From the NCBI GenBank assembly GCA_029851415.1, contig CM056744.1, positions 64,846,172 to 64,910,171 of the forward strand: a stretch of 64,000 nucleotides of DNA. Reading direction: 5' to 3'. This stretch comes from Eretmocerus hayati. Its lineage: Eukaryota > Arthropoda > Insecta > Hymenoptera > Aphelinidae. The translations under genes and the position numbers were made by a program. Numbering within the stretch: the first letter of the stretch is position 1; each line of letters starts with the position of its first letter. Positions 56,430-64,000 of the stretch are shown here, piece by piece. The notes beneath the pieces were generated by a model. That model did no database searches, was not told the origin of the DNA, and saw only the letters and a program-made list of their open reading frames with translations.

Positions 56430-56970
56430 GACGCTGGGTAGCCATCGGCGTACCAGCTCGGAACTACCCTCTCTCAGTCTGGGCCAAATAAATAAAATTG
56501 ACCATTGTAGTCATGACATGAAAATAAGAATTATAGTAATGAAATCATGGTTGGGTTTCTGAAATAAAAGATTGCAATTTATGAAAGTAGATGTAATTCC
56601 TCAAAAATTCGAAGGGGAAACTTAATATTATGTCATACGACCGTTCGTCCATACTATTCATTTGATCATTTTGATCATTGATCACTGGAGAGCGTTCATT
56701 TCACTGCACTGTTCATAGCACTTAGGCCCACAGGAAATTTCACTTATTGGCCATCACTGATGCACTTGGTCTCTTGAATCGACCACTAGGCACTTATTGA
56801 GCATACTGTACATACATAATACGAATCATACTCATGGACAATTGTCCCATAGCCCATACTTCAGCATACGACCATACGTCACTCAATCCATACTTTTACA
56901 AACGAAGAGTACTTGAATTTATGAATAACTAAAATTTTGTTTGATTGACTATTTTGTCACATGATTATTT
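56430..56970 (-). other. 3' untranslated region of Gypsy element 3
   Basis: AT-rich non-coding sequence between the third ORF and the PPT. No frame of note was seen. Confidence 0.5.
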
Positions 56971-57448
56971 GGTCGCAGACCTTGCACATTCAGTGCGATT
57001 TGTCAAAAAGAAAAACTAGTCGAAAGAAAATTGTCAAAAGACATTTGAGACTTTTATACATTTTCAAAAATTAAAGAAAAAACCTATAACATGATCAAAT
57101 TTGGTCAAATGACCGTAACGAGTGATGAATAAAGAAGTGATCAAGGAGATATTCACTACAAAAATTCAAAATTTCGGTCATAGACCTTAACTTAACTTTA
57201 TGGTAATGGTCAACGGACCGTCAAACTTTTATAAAGAGAAAATGAAAATTGGTCATGTGACCGTAACTTAATTCTAAGAAATTGGTCAAAGGACCTATGA
57301 ACTGACAAAACAAATGAAAATTTGGTCAGTTGACCGTTATAAAGGGTAAAAATTAAAGGAAAGCGATATAGATCGGTCAAGAGACCTCTTCTTCGGGTAA
57401 AACCCATATCTTCGGTCTCCAGACCATCTTCATTTTCGGTCAAAGACC
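56971..57448 (-). repeat. Ten GGTC-N3-4-GACC dyads in the 3' UTR of Gypsy element 3
   Basis: Dyads lie at 56971, 57103, 57176, 57208, 57251, 57284, 57324, 57375, 57414 and 57438. Examples are GGTCAAATGACC, GGTCATGTGACC, GGTCAGTTGACC and GGTCTCCAGACC. Spacing is mostly 24-51 bp, with recurrent GTAACTTAA-like linkers. They are too many and too regular for chance and could be RNA hairpins or protein-binding palindromes. Confidence 0.9.
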
Positions 57449-58215
57449 TACTGCTTCTTCTGGTTCTTCTCCACCAGATAATGATCGTCGTAATTTGGAC
57501 AATCTCTTGGACTGCGGACACCACGTTCGCCACATACTGAGCAGTGGCCAAAATCGTTGTAGTGCCCATCCCGAAGTCTTTCTTGGCGGCGCTGCATGCG
57601 CTCCTGTTGGTTCTTTTTGAAGTAATCTTGAACTTTGGCTTGTTCAAGCTCTTCCTGGGCTTTTTTCGCCGCTTGCTCGGCCTTTTTCAGGTTTTCCAGG
57701 GCCACCCGTGCTGCCGCTTCTCTTTTCGCAATCTCTCGGTTGCGTTCTTCCCGGATCTCACGTGCAGTAAGGTAGTCCAAGTTCTCTTGTTCGACTTCTT
57801 CTGCGTATTCGAGCAAGTGTCGGAAAGGGGCCAAATTCCGCGCATATTTGATTTCGAGATTCTTGCTCATCTCAATGAGATTTTTGCCGGTTTTGTTGAC
57901 AGCCCTAACATCGGCGCGGTGCTGAAGCACGAGAGCGAGCAGAGCCCTGCCATCTTCTTCGAGCTGTTGCTCTGGTGACAATTCGACTGCCTCTTCTTGA
58001 ATTACCGGTCGAGGTTCTTCCGGTTCCTCCTGTGAATTAGCGATCAAAGGCTCGGCTGGTGGGCCAGTTGGGTCCGGGCTATTCTCAGCACCTTGGACCG
58101 TTGGCACATTTTGGTTACCAATACTGGGAGTGGAGTGCTCCTCTAGGATCTGCATCTCTTCCAGTATTGCTGCCATTTGTTCCGGAGTTTTGCCGGTTCC
58201 TTCTTGATGATCCAT
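57448..58215 (-). CDS. Third ORF of Gypsy element 3: coiled-coil protein with C-terminal Cys motif, not an envelope
   Basis: The ATG at 58215 opens 255 residues. The N-terminal ~95 are acidic and Pro/Gln-rich (EEMQILEEHSTPS, EEPEEPRPVIQEEAVELSPE). Residues ~130-215 are strongly charged and helical (ERNREIAKREAAARVALENL, KKAEQAAKKAQEELEQAK), a likely coiled coil. The C-terminus has CSVCGERGVRSPRDCPNYDDH, a possible zinc site. No signal peptide, membrane segment or furin site is present, so it is not an env despite the env position. It starts ~130 bp downstream of the pol stop. Its role is unknown; a gag-like RNA-binding or assembly helper is one guess. Confidence 0.75.
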   Translation of the reverse strand: MDHQEGTGKTPEQMAAILEEMQILEEHSTPSIGNQNVPTVQGAENSPDPTGPPAEPLIANSQEEPEEPRPVIQEEAVELSPEQQLEEDGRALLALVLQHRADVRAVNKTGKNLIEMSKNLEIKYARNLAPFRHLLEYAEEVEQENLDYLTAREIREERNREIAKREAAARVALENLKKAEQAAKKAQEELEQAKVQDYFKKNQQERMQRRQERLRDGHYNDFGHCSVCGERGVRSPRDCPNYDDHYLVEKNQKKQ

Positions 58216-58344
58216 TTTCTGAAAAGATTATTCTTATGTTGTTTTTGTTATCTCAATTTTCTACGGACAGGTGTCCACTACTCAGAAAAAAGAGATGTCT
58301 ACAAGCATTCTAGGCAAAATAGTATAAGTCGAAAGATAGAATTA

Positions 58345-61300
58345 CTATTTTGCCAAGCGACTACTAGATCTAGTGCGCATAGGGGATAAGTTTGACGCAT
58401 TCAAGATCTTCTTCTTAGTGGATCCTTTTGGTCGACCACGCGGTCGTTTCGGTATGGTTTCGGTCGTCTGCGCCGGAGCTATGTCGACCGTATCATTGTC
58501 TCGTTCATGACGAATCGAGGGCACGAAACTGACGCGTTTTTTGGTTACCACGATTTTGGTTTTCCTTGGTCGGCCTCTTTTCTTGGTAATTTTTGGAGTG
58601 TTTGCCTTTGACGCAACGTTTTTAGCGGGTCTGAGCACTCGACATGGTCCTTGATTGAACGAGTTGTCGTCTGACGGACCGATTATTGACCGTTCAATTT
58701 CTGGTTCGTTTAGGGGCTCTTCACCAGCGATGTAGGGTTTCAGGTCTTGAACATGCGCTTTCCCGATGCTTTGGCCCGATTCATCGGCCAGTTCGTAAAC
58801 ATTTGAACCGAGTCGAGCTAGGATGGTAAATTTGCCATCGAATTTAGGCGCAAGTTTGCCTGTGATACCCTGAGCCTGTGATGATAAGACTCTGTTACGC
58901 TTCCAGACAGCATCTCCTACTGCATATTGGACATCACGTCGCTTTTTGTTGTAATATTGAGCTTGATGCTCGTGAGCTTTTTGTGAATTGGTCGCTGCGA
59001 CCATGTGCAAGTCAGGCAGTTTGAGCATATGTGCTTGCCAATCACTTACTGCTTGCACTAGCTCTTTTTCAGCAGACGCGAGTTCTTGTCGACGTTTGAA
59101 GCTTTTGGGTGGAACTGGATTACGTCCATAGTTCATAAAAGCTGGACTGAGGTGAGTCGAGTGCTGGACGCTTGAGTTGTACGCGAACTGAAGTTCCGTC
59201 ACATGTTCGTCCCAGCGACTATGTTTTTCCTCTAAATATGCGATAATGGACGTTTTGATTGTTCTTATGTATCGTTCTGCTGGATTACAATGGGCGGCGT
59301 AAGGTGGTATTGTCATGTGTACAATACCCCGCTCATCCAGGTATTTGTCAATTACTTTGTTAGAGTATTCAGGGCCGTTATCCGACAGGAATATTTCCGG
59401 AGTACCATAACGTAAGATTATTTTTGAATCGAATGCTTTACGCACAGTCAGTGCATTTGCTTTGCGAACTGGCACACATTCCATCCATTTTGTAAATAAG
59501 TCAATAAAGACAATCATATATTCATTGCCGTGAACACTGCGAGGGAATACGCAAGTGTCGGCTGCTACAACTTGCCATGGTCTTGTGATGGACCGTTTGC
59601 CCATGAGGCCTGCTGGTGCAAGTTGTTGCACTTTACATTGTTGACAAATAGTGCATTTTCTTACAAAATTTGCAACGTCTTGATATAAATTTGGCCAGAA
59701 GTAATAAAGTATGGCACGTTGATGTGTTTTAAATCGACCATAGTGGTCTGCTGTTACTTCTTCATGGCATTCTTTTAAAATTTTCAAACGATTTTCTTGC
59801 GGGATTACTAATTTCCACGCATCGTTATCCAGTCCAAGATCGTCAAGGACGTCGTCGGGCTTATAATGATAAAGATTTTCACCCACGATCTTCCAATTTG
59901 GAAATTCTTTTGGTCGATTTTGGACCTCGTTGAATTTCTCAATGTACCATGCATCTTGCGTGGATTTTTCTACACTAATGGTCGCAAGACCAGATGCCTC
60001 GGGCACTTTTTCGTCTTCGTATAACCTAGACAAGCAGTCTGGCACGATATTTTTATTTCCTGGTCGATGTTGTATGGTGAAGTCATGGCTTTGTAATTCA
60101 AGAGCCCAGCGGGCTAGACGTCCTGTGGGATTCCGTAGGTTAAATAACCAACGTAGACTACTGTGGTCAGTTATGACTTTGAATGGATATCCCTCAATAT
60201 ATGGTCGGAATTTTCTTATTGCCCATAAAAGAGCCAGGCATTCTCGTTCTGTACAGGAGAAATTCTTTTCTTGTGGCGTGAGTACTCTGCTAGCAAATTC
60301 TAGAGGGCGCTCTTCACCATCTACTATTTGCACAAGCAGGGCTCCTAGGCCCGTATTCGACGCATCGGTCTGGATTTGAAATTCGAGATTGTGATTAGGC
60401 CGATTCAAGACTGGAGCCGTTGCAAGCATGATTTTTATTTGCTCAAAGGCATTTTGTTGCTCATCAGTCCATAAGAAAGGCGTCCCCTTCTTGGTTAGGC
60501 GGGTGAGCGGTTCGGCAATCGTGGCAAAATCATTTAGGAATTTTCTATACCACGACGCCATGCCTAAGAAGCGCTGCAATTTTTTCAAAGTCTTCGGAGC
60601 TGGATATTCCACAATTGGCTTGATCTTCTCTGGATCCGGTCGAAAGCCGTCACGATTGACTAGGACTCCGAGGTACCTAACTTCGTCCTTGCAAAAGTGA
60701 CTTTTTTCACGATTAATTGTTAGACCGGCATCTTTGATTTTCTTCAAAATTAGCTCTAGTACTTCTAGATGTTTTTCAAACGTCTCAGTTACTATGATGA
60801 TGTCGTCTAAATAACTGAACGCGAATGGCTCTAATTCAGGGCCGATTAAATCGTCCATTAGGGCCTGGTAGGTCGCAGGACCATTACAGACCCCATACGG
60901 TAGTTTTGTGAACTCGAATAAACCTAATCCGGGTACTGTAAATGCCGTAAATTGTTCTGAGCCTTTTTTAAGTGGAATAGACCAGTATGCGGAGCTCATG
61001 TCTATAGTGCCGATATATTTAGCATTTTGAAGCTTCCGTAGAATTGCATCCATTTGCGGTATAGGATATGCATTTTTGCGTGACACATTATTCAATTTTC
61101 TGTAGTCAACACAAAAGCGATATTCGCCATTCGATTTCCTAACCATAACTACGGGGCTAGACCATGCGCTTGTCGATTTTCTGATCACTCCGAGTTCGAG
61201 CATTTTCCGGACTTGATCATGCATTTCGTCCTCGATCCGTTTGGATACGGGGTAGTATTTTTGTTTGATCGGTCGACAAGATTCGACGACGATCTCATGT

Positions 61301-62004
61301 TCAATCCGGTCCGTGCAACCAATACTTGGACCATGTACTACAATATTTCTATCTAGTACGTCATCTAACAATTTGCGCTGCTTATCGGTGAGATCTTCAA
61401 TGCCGACTGATGCGAGGTTTGCTGTATTTAAATCGTCCTGAGTCGCGAACTCAACAGTAAAAGGGTCAGATGGGCCCTTCTCGCCTTTCACTGTCATCGT
61501 ACTTTCTTCAGGCACAAGAATTGCATTGAAAGAATACGCGAAGTCTGCTCCCAAAATTAGATCGCAGGCTAACTTTTCATAAATGAACATTGCGATTTCT
61601 TTCTTCACGCCAGCAACCTCTATAGGTAATTTGGTTTGCGCTACCGGTCGCGCTAATTCACCAGTTGCTAAACGGCAGTGTGGGCCTCGATAGGGCGACA
61701 CACGAGCTCCAATTGCAGCAGCAATTTGTAGACCGATTGGTCCGACAGATGTTCTTGATGCGCCAGTGTCGTAGAGAGCACGTACACAGGCATTTCCTAA
61801 GTTTGTTTTGAGCCACCAGGGAGGATGATCGCCCAGTGGCTTCTCATTGTCATAATCAGATGGTGGACTCTTGTAGTCCGTCGAATATAGTCCTGGTTTC
61901 GTGGCTGGCTGTTGGTCACTGACCAACCCATTACCAGAGGCCATATCCTTTAGAGAGGCGGTAGAGGCCTTACCTAGTCGCCTCCTCCTCCTTTTTTTTG
62001 ACAT
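58345..62004 (-). CDS. pol: Gypsy element 3 pol: protease, reverse transcriptase, RNase H, integrase, AT-hook tail
   Basis: The frame is 1219 codons from 62004 and is probably entered by -1 frameshifting from gag, so the ATG may not be used. Protease DTGA lies at residues 79-82. Reverse transcriptase carries WSSPVVMVRK, RFCVDYRKLN and YLDD (398-401). RNase H starts at TDASNTGLGALL (Asp 547). The integrase zinc domain has His 747/754 and Cys 784/787; the DDE core is Asp 816, Asp 875 and Glu 910. The tail (~1140-1195) has two AT-hooks, KKRGRPRKTK and KRPRGRPKGS. All catalytic residues are present and no stops occur, so the enzyme should be functional if expressed. Confidence 0.95.
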   Translation of the reverse strand: MSKKRRRRRLGKASTASLKDMASGNGLVSDQQPATKPGLYSTDYKSPPSDYDNEKPLGDHPPWWLKTNLGNACVRALYDTGASRTSVGPIGLQIAAAIGARVSPYRGPHCRLATGELARPVAQTKLPIEVAGVKKEIAMFIYEKLACDLILGADFAYSFNAILVPEESTMTVKGEKGPSDPFTVEFATQDDLNTANLASVGIEDLTDKQRKLLDDVLDRNIVVHGPSIGCTDRIEHEIVVESCRPIKQKYYPVSKRIEDEMHDQVRKMLELGVIRKSTSAWSSPVVMVRKSNGEYRFCVDYRKLNNVSRKNAYPIPQMDAILRKLQNAKYIGTIDMSSAYWSIPLKKGSEQFTAFTVPGLGLFEFTKLPYGVCNGPATYQALMDDLIGPELEPFAFSYLDDIIIVTETFEKHLEVLELILKKIKDAGLTINREKSHFCKDEVRYLGVLVNRDGFRPDPEKIKPIVEYPAPKTLKKLQRFLGMASWYRKFLNDFATIAEPLTRLTKKGTPFLWTDEQQNAFEQIKIMLATAPVLNRPNHNLEFQIQTDASNTGLGALLVQIVDGEERPLEFASRVLTPQEKNFSCTERECLALLWAIRKFRPYIEGYPFKVITDHSSLRWLFNLRNPTGRLARWALELQSHDFTIQHRPGNKNIVPDCLSRLYEDEKVPEASGLATISVEKSTQDAWYIEKFNEVQNRPKEFPNWKIVGENLYHYKPDDVLDDLGLDNDAWKLVIPQENRLKILKECHEEVTADHYGRFKTHQRAILYYFWPNLYQDVANFVRKCTICQQCKVQQLAPAGLMGKRSITRPWQVVAADTCVFPRSVHGNEYMIVFIDLFTKWMECVPVRKANALTVRKAFDSKIILRYGTPEIFLSDNGPEYSNKVIDKYLDERGIVHMTIPPYAAHCNPAERYIRTIKTSIIAYLEEKHSRWDEHVTELQFAYNSSVQHSTHLSPAFMNYGRNPVPPKSFKRRQELASAEKELVQAVSDWQAHMLKLPDLHMVAATNSQKAHEHQAQYYNKKRRDVQYAVGDAVWKRNRVLSSQAQGITGKLAPKFDGKFTILARLGSNVYELADESGQSIGKAHVQDLKPYIAGEEPLNEPEIERSIIGPSDDNSFNQGPCRVLRPAKNVASKANTPKITKKRGRPRKTKIVVTKKRVSFVPSIRHERDNDTVDIAPAQTTETIPKRPRGRPKGSTKKKILNASNLSPMRTRSSSRLAK
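58420..58584 (-). other. Two AT-hook motifs in the integrase tail
   Basis: Residues 1141-1150 and 1186-1195 of pol contain GRPRK and RGRPKG cores. AT-hooks bind the minor groove of AT-rich DNA. At the end of an integrase they could tether integration to AT-rich chromatin. Confidence 0.75.
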
Positions 62005-64000
62005 TCAGGACAGTCATTTTTCGTGTATCCAGGCCAAGAGCAGTTCCAGCAGAATCTGCTTTTTGGACCAGGACCAGGTTCTTTGTCCTTATTATGGTCG
62101 CTTTTAATGACCGGTTTAGGTCTGAAGACTGTATTTGATTTAGGTTTGTCACCATCTGACTTATTTTGTTGCTGGCTTGTTGCGGGTTTATTCGCCGATG
62201 CGTTCGAAGTTTGTGGCTTGAATGATTTGAGTTTCTGATCAAACATTTTTGCCATAGCATCTGTCATTTGCGCAATTGTAATTGGAGCATTTGTGCTCGA
62301 ATTCACTTTAGGCGCTGGCGGTGTAACAGGCGCAGTCAATGATTTTAATTCTTTTTGAATTAATTCTCTTATGAGTTTGGTAGTTTCAACCAGAGGTTCA
62401 ACTGAAGTGGCTGCCAGATGAGGTTGTGACTTATTATCTTCAGTTTTCTTCGATTCAGGTGGCTTGTATGCCAGTTCAGGTAAAAGAGACTGATCTGGAT
62501 TTGGTGGTGGTCGATAGAATTTATTATTATCTCTAATGTGCTCTGCTTCTCTAGTGAGCGTAAATAGGTCGTCCACCGATTTAACTTTATCCCGTGGGAC
62601 CCATTGTTGAATCGTCGGGTGTAAATTGCGATACAGAAGTTCTAATTGTTGATCATCGCTCCACGGTGTATCAAATTTGTCAAGTATTGTCAGTAGACAA
62701 ACGATATAGTCTCTGGCACGCTCTTCTTTTCCTTGCGTACGAGACTCTGCTTCTCTGATGAGTCGCTGTTGGAAGTGTTTGTCATGACCAAAACACACGC
62801 GAGCATCCATCTTAAATGCAGCCCAATTGGTCCATTTGGACCGTGACTGTCTAAACCAACGCAAAGCTGGACCGGCGAGTAACTCGGTCAGTGCGTTCAT
62901 AAGGTCTTCATCCGCAATATTGGATAAGGTTTTACATTCATCCACTCGCTGCAAAAATTCTTCGATGCTGCCATCTTTTTGATCTCCAGAAAAAGTCAAT
63001 TTCCATTGACGTACTATTTTTCCGATGTCAACAGGTTGGCTGCGAGTTGAAGTATTTCTTCCGTAGGTGTCGTTGAGACCATTGTGCGCAGCTTGCGATG
63101 TAGGTACAAAATTGGTCACATTTGTTGTTTGCATGACCGTTTGGTCAGATTGTCGAGTTTGATCTTCATTTGTATTGAAGTACCGAAGATCGTATGTGTC
63201 CTGCAAATTCACGTTTCTTGCTCGCGGTGTATTATTTGTGATCGTCGGTGCACTCATTGGTAATGCCGTGCTTTGACTCACAGGTACGCGCGTACTGCTC
63301 GCGAATTCGCGGGCATCCAATTCGCGCGATTTTTCAATCCATTGTGCTTCAAGTGCTTGAGCACGCTTGTGTGTTTCTTCGAGCTCACGGCGCGATACCT
63401 CAAGCTCCTGATTTTTCTTGGTCCAACTTGCTTGTAGAGCATCGACCTGCCTCTGTGTATCGGTCAGACGCTTCATTTGATTTGCGATAATTCGCGGGAT
63501 ACATTGTACCGAGCCATCTTCACATAGGTATGGAACTATATCAAGGTCGGTTGGACCACCAGTGGTGCTAAAAATTGGCACATTATTTGTTGCTGTTGTG
63601 GTTGCTACGGTTGGCCTATTTATTGCACCTGTGTATGTTGAGGTTGGCTCTGTTACGGTTGTTACTGTCGTAGAGCCGCTTACCAGTAGCACTGGTATTT
63701 CAGAAGTATTGTGCTCTTCCAATCTTGATGATGAGGCCAAGCCTCCGGCTGCCAATGCGTTGTCGTTGACGTCGTCGTTGATGTGGTCTTTGCGGACCGA
63801 TCTATACGCTGTTTGTACTAAGTCGTTACGCAGTCTAATTCTATGTTCACGCAAAGTTTCATCATTTTCGAAATCATCGTTTTGAACAAAGTCTGATTCG
63901 GTATAATCGCCCATAAGGTAACGCATAAGCCTTTGCATCTTGACAGGTTCATCACCATCCTCACGGAGTTCAAGTTTGCGAAAAGTCTCTAAGTATTCAT
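61974..64000 (-). CDS. gag: Gypsy element 3 gag (5' end beyond the window)
   Basis: The frame is open from the right edge (EYLETFRKLELREDGDEPVK ...) to TAG 61976-61974, so the start lies outside. Visible parts are a Thr/Ser-rich region, a coiled coil (RQVDALQASWTKKNQELEV), and a retrotransposon gag core (WKLTFSGDQKDGSIEEFL; RWFRQSRSKWTNWAAF; FGHDKHFQQRLIREAESR). After it come a Pro/Lys-rich linker and a zinc knuckle, CWNCSWPGYTKNDC, in which the usual His is Tyr. Gag coats the RNA and forms the particle. It overlaps the pol frame by 31 bases. Confidence 0.9.
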   Translation of the reverse strand, partial: EYLETFRKLELREDGDEPVKMQRLMRYLMGDYTESDFVQNDDFENDETLREHRIRLRNDLVQTAYRSVRKDHINDDVNDNALAAGGLASSSRLEEHNTSEIPVLLVSGSTTVTTVTEPTSTYTGAINRPTVATTTATNNVPIFSTTGGPTDLDIVPYLCEDGSVQCIPRIIANQMKRLTDTQRQVDALQASWTKKNQELEVSRRELEETHKRAQALEAQWIEKSRELDAREFASSTRVPVSQSTALPMSAPTITNNTPRARNVNLQDTYDLRYFNTNEDQTRQSDQTVMQTTNVTNFVPTSQAAHNGLNDTYGRNTSTRSQPVDIGKIVRQWKLTFSGDQKDGSIEEFLQRVDECKTLSNIADEDLMNALTELLAGPALRWFRQSRSKWTNWAAFKMDARVCFGHDKHFQQRLIREAESRTQGKEERARDYIVCLLTILDKFDTPWSDDQQLELLYRNLHPTIQQWVPRDKVKSVDDLFTLTREAEHIRDNNKFYRPPPNPDQSLLPELAYKPPESKKTEDNKSQPHLAATSVEPLVETTKLIRELIQKELKSLTAPVTPPAPKVNSSTNAPITIAQMTDAMAKMFDQKLKSFKPQTSNASANKPATSQQQNKSDGDKPKSNTVFRPKPVIKSDHNKDKEPGPGPKSRFCWNCSWPGYTKNDCPECQKKGGGGD
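61992..61999 (-). promoter_or_regulatory. Probable -1 ribosomal frameshift site (A8) between gag and pol
   Basis: The minus strand reads GTC-AAAAAAAA-GGAGGAGGAGG. In gag this is TGT CAA AAA AAA GGA. Slipping back one base enters the pol frame, 16-17 bases before the gag stop. A GC-rich stretch follows. The mechanism is inferred from the overlap. Confidence 0.6.

Larger units (their letters stand above)
55451..64000 (-). mobile_element. Gypsy element 3: full-coding Ty3/Gypsy retrotransposon (5' end beyond the window)
   Basis: On the minus strand, in order: gag (open to the right edge), pol, a third ORF, a 3' UTR with GGTC/GACC dyads, a polypurine tract and a ~1-kb LTR. No stop or frameshift interrupts the visible coding regions, apart from the expected gag/pol overlap. 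This makes it the youngest-looking and possibly active element of the window. Confidence 0.85.

Overview
The window looks like a 64 kb piece of an intron-bearing, AT-rich eukaryotic genome, most probably an insect. The grounds are several Ty3/gypsy and Ty1/copia retrotransposons, an OTU-bearing Helitron-like gene of the animal type, complex satellites, canonical GT-AG splice signals, a primer-binding site matching insect-type tRNA-Trp, and a short TTAGG-type repeat. I see no bacterial features and no convincingly intact host gene. Almost everything recognisable is mobile or repetitive DNA, much of it nested.

Layout. 1-~720: 5' end of an LTR element on the minus strand (gag N-terminus, tRNA-Trp PBS, LTR). 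~766-3060: plus-strand remnant of another LTR element, with a 303-aa coiled ORF, a Cys-rich ORF, a polyG tract and an LTR holding a perfect 16-bp hairpin. 3113-3990: C-rich CCGCACC minisatellite. ~4000-18240: an AT-rich block in which every plausible gene is on the minus strand. These are unknown exons, a C2H2 protein, two copies of one unknown gene, a decayed OTU-Rep-helicase (Helitron-like) gene and a small unknown gene. Two foldback elements lie within it, and a Helitron-like terminus (hairpin plus CTAG-T) closes it.

18390-37860: one decayed Copia element on the minus strand, split by a 16.1 kb insert (20987-37118). The insert carries inverted termini and is filled with three related satellites: a 145-bp array, a complex ~50-bp-based array, and a ~249-bp array with a 3734-bp, 15-monomer duplication. 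37937-39075: foldback and palindromic DNA. 39.9-46 kb: exon-like segments, a four-copy ~589-bp tandem repeat interrupted by a LINE-like tail, and a 1024-bp-spaced duplication. 47430-48693: a long-TIR element with a 9-bp TSD (Mutator-like). 49819-53724: a Gypsy element, 5'-truncated, with one 11-bp frameshifting insertion in pol. 54189-54925: four 185-bp repeats. 55451-64000: a young-looking Gypsy element with intact pol, third ORF and (as far as visible) gag, a gag/pol overlap with an A8 slip site, two AT-hooks at the integrase tail, and a 3' UTR with ten GGTC...GACC dyads.

Most striking are the satellite-filled TIR insertion inside Copia, the dyad cluster and non-envelope third ORF of the intact Gypsy element, the hammerhead-like core in a foldback element, and the AT-rich minus-strand block that may be one large Helitron-related element with cargo genes.
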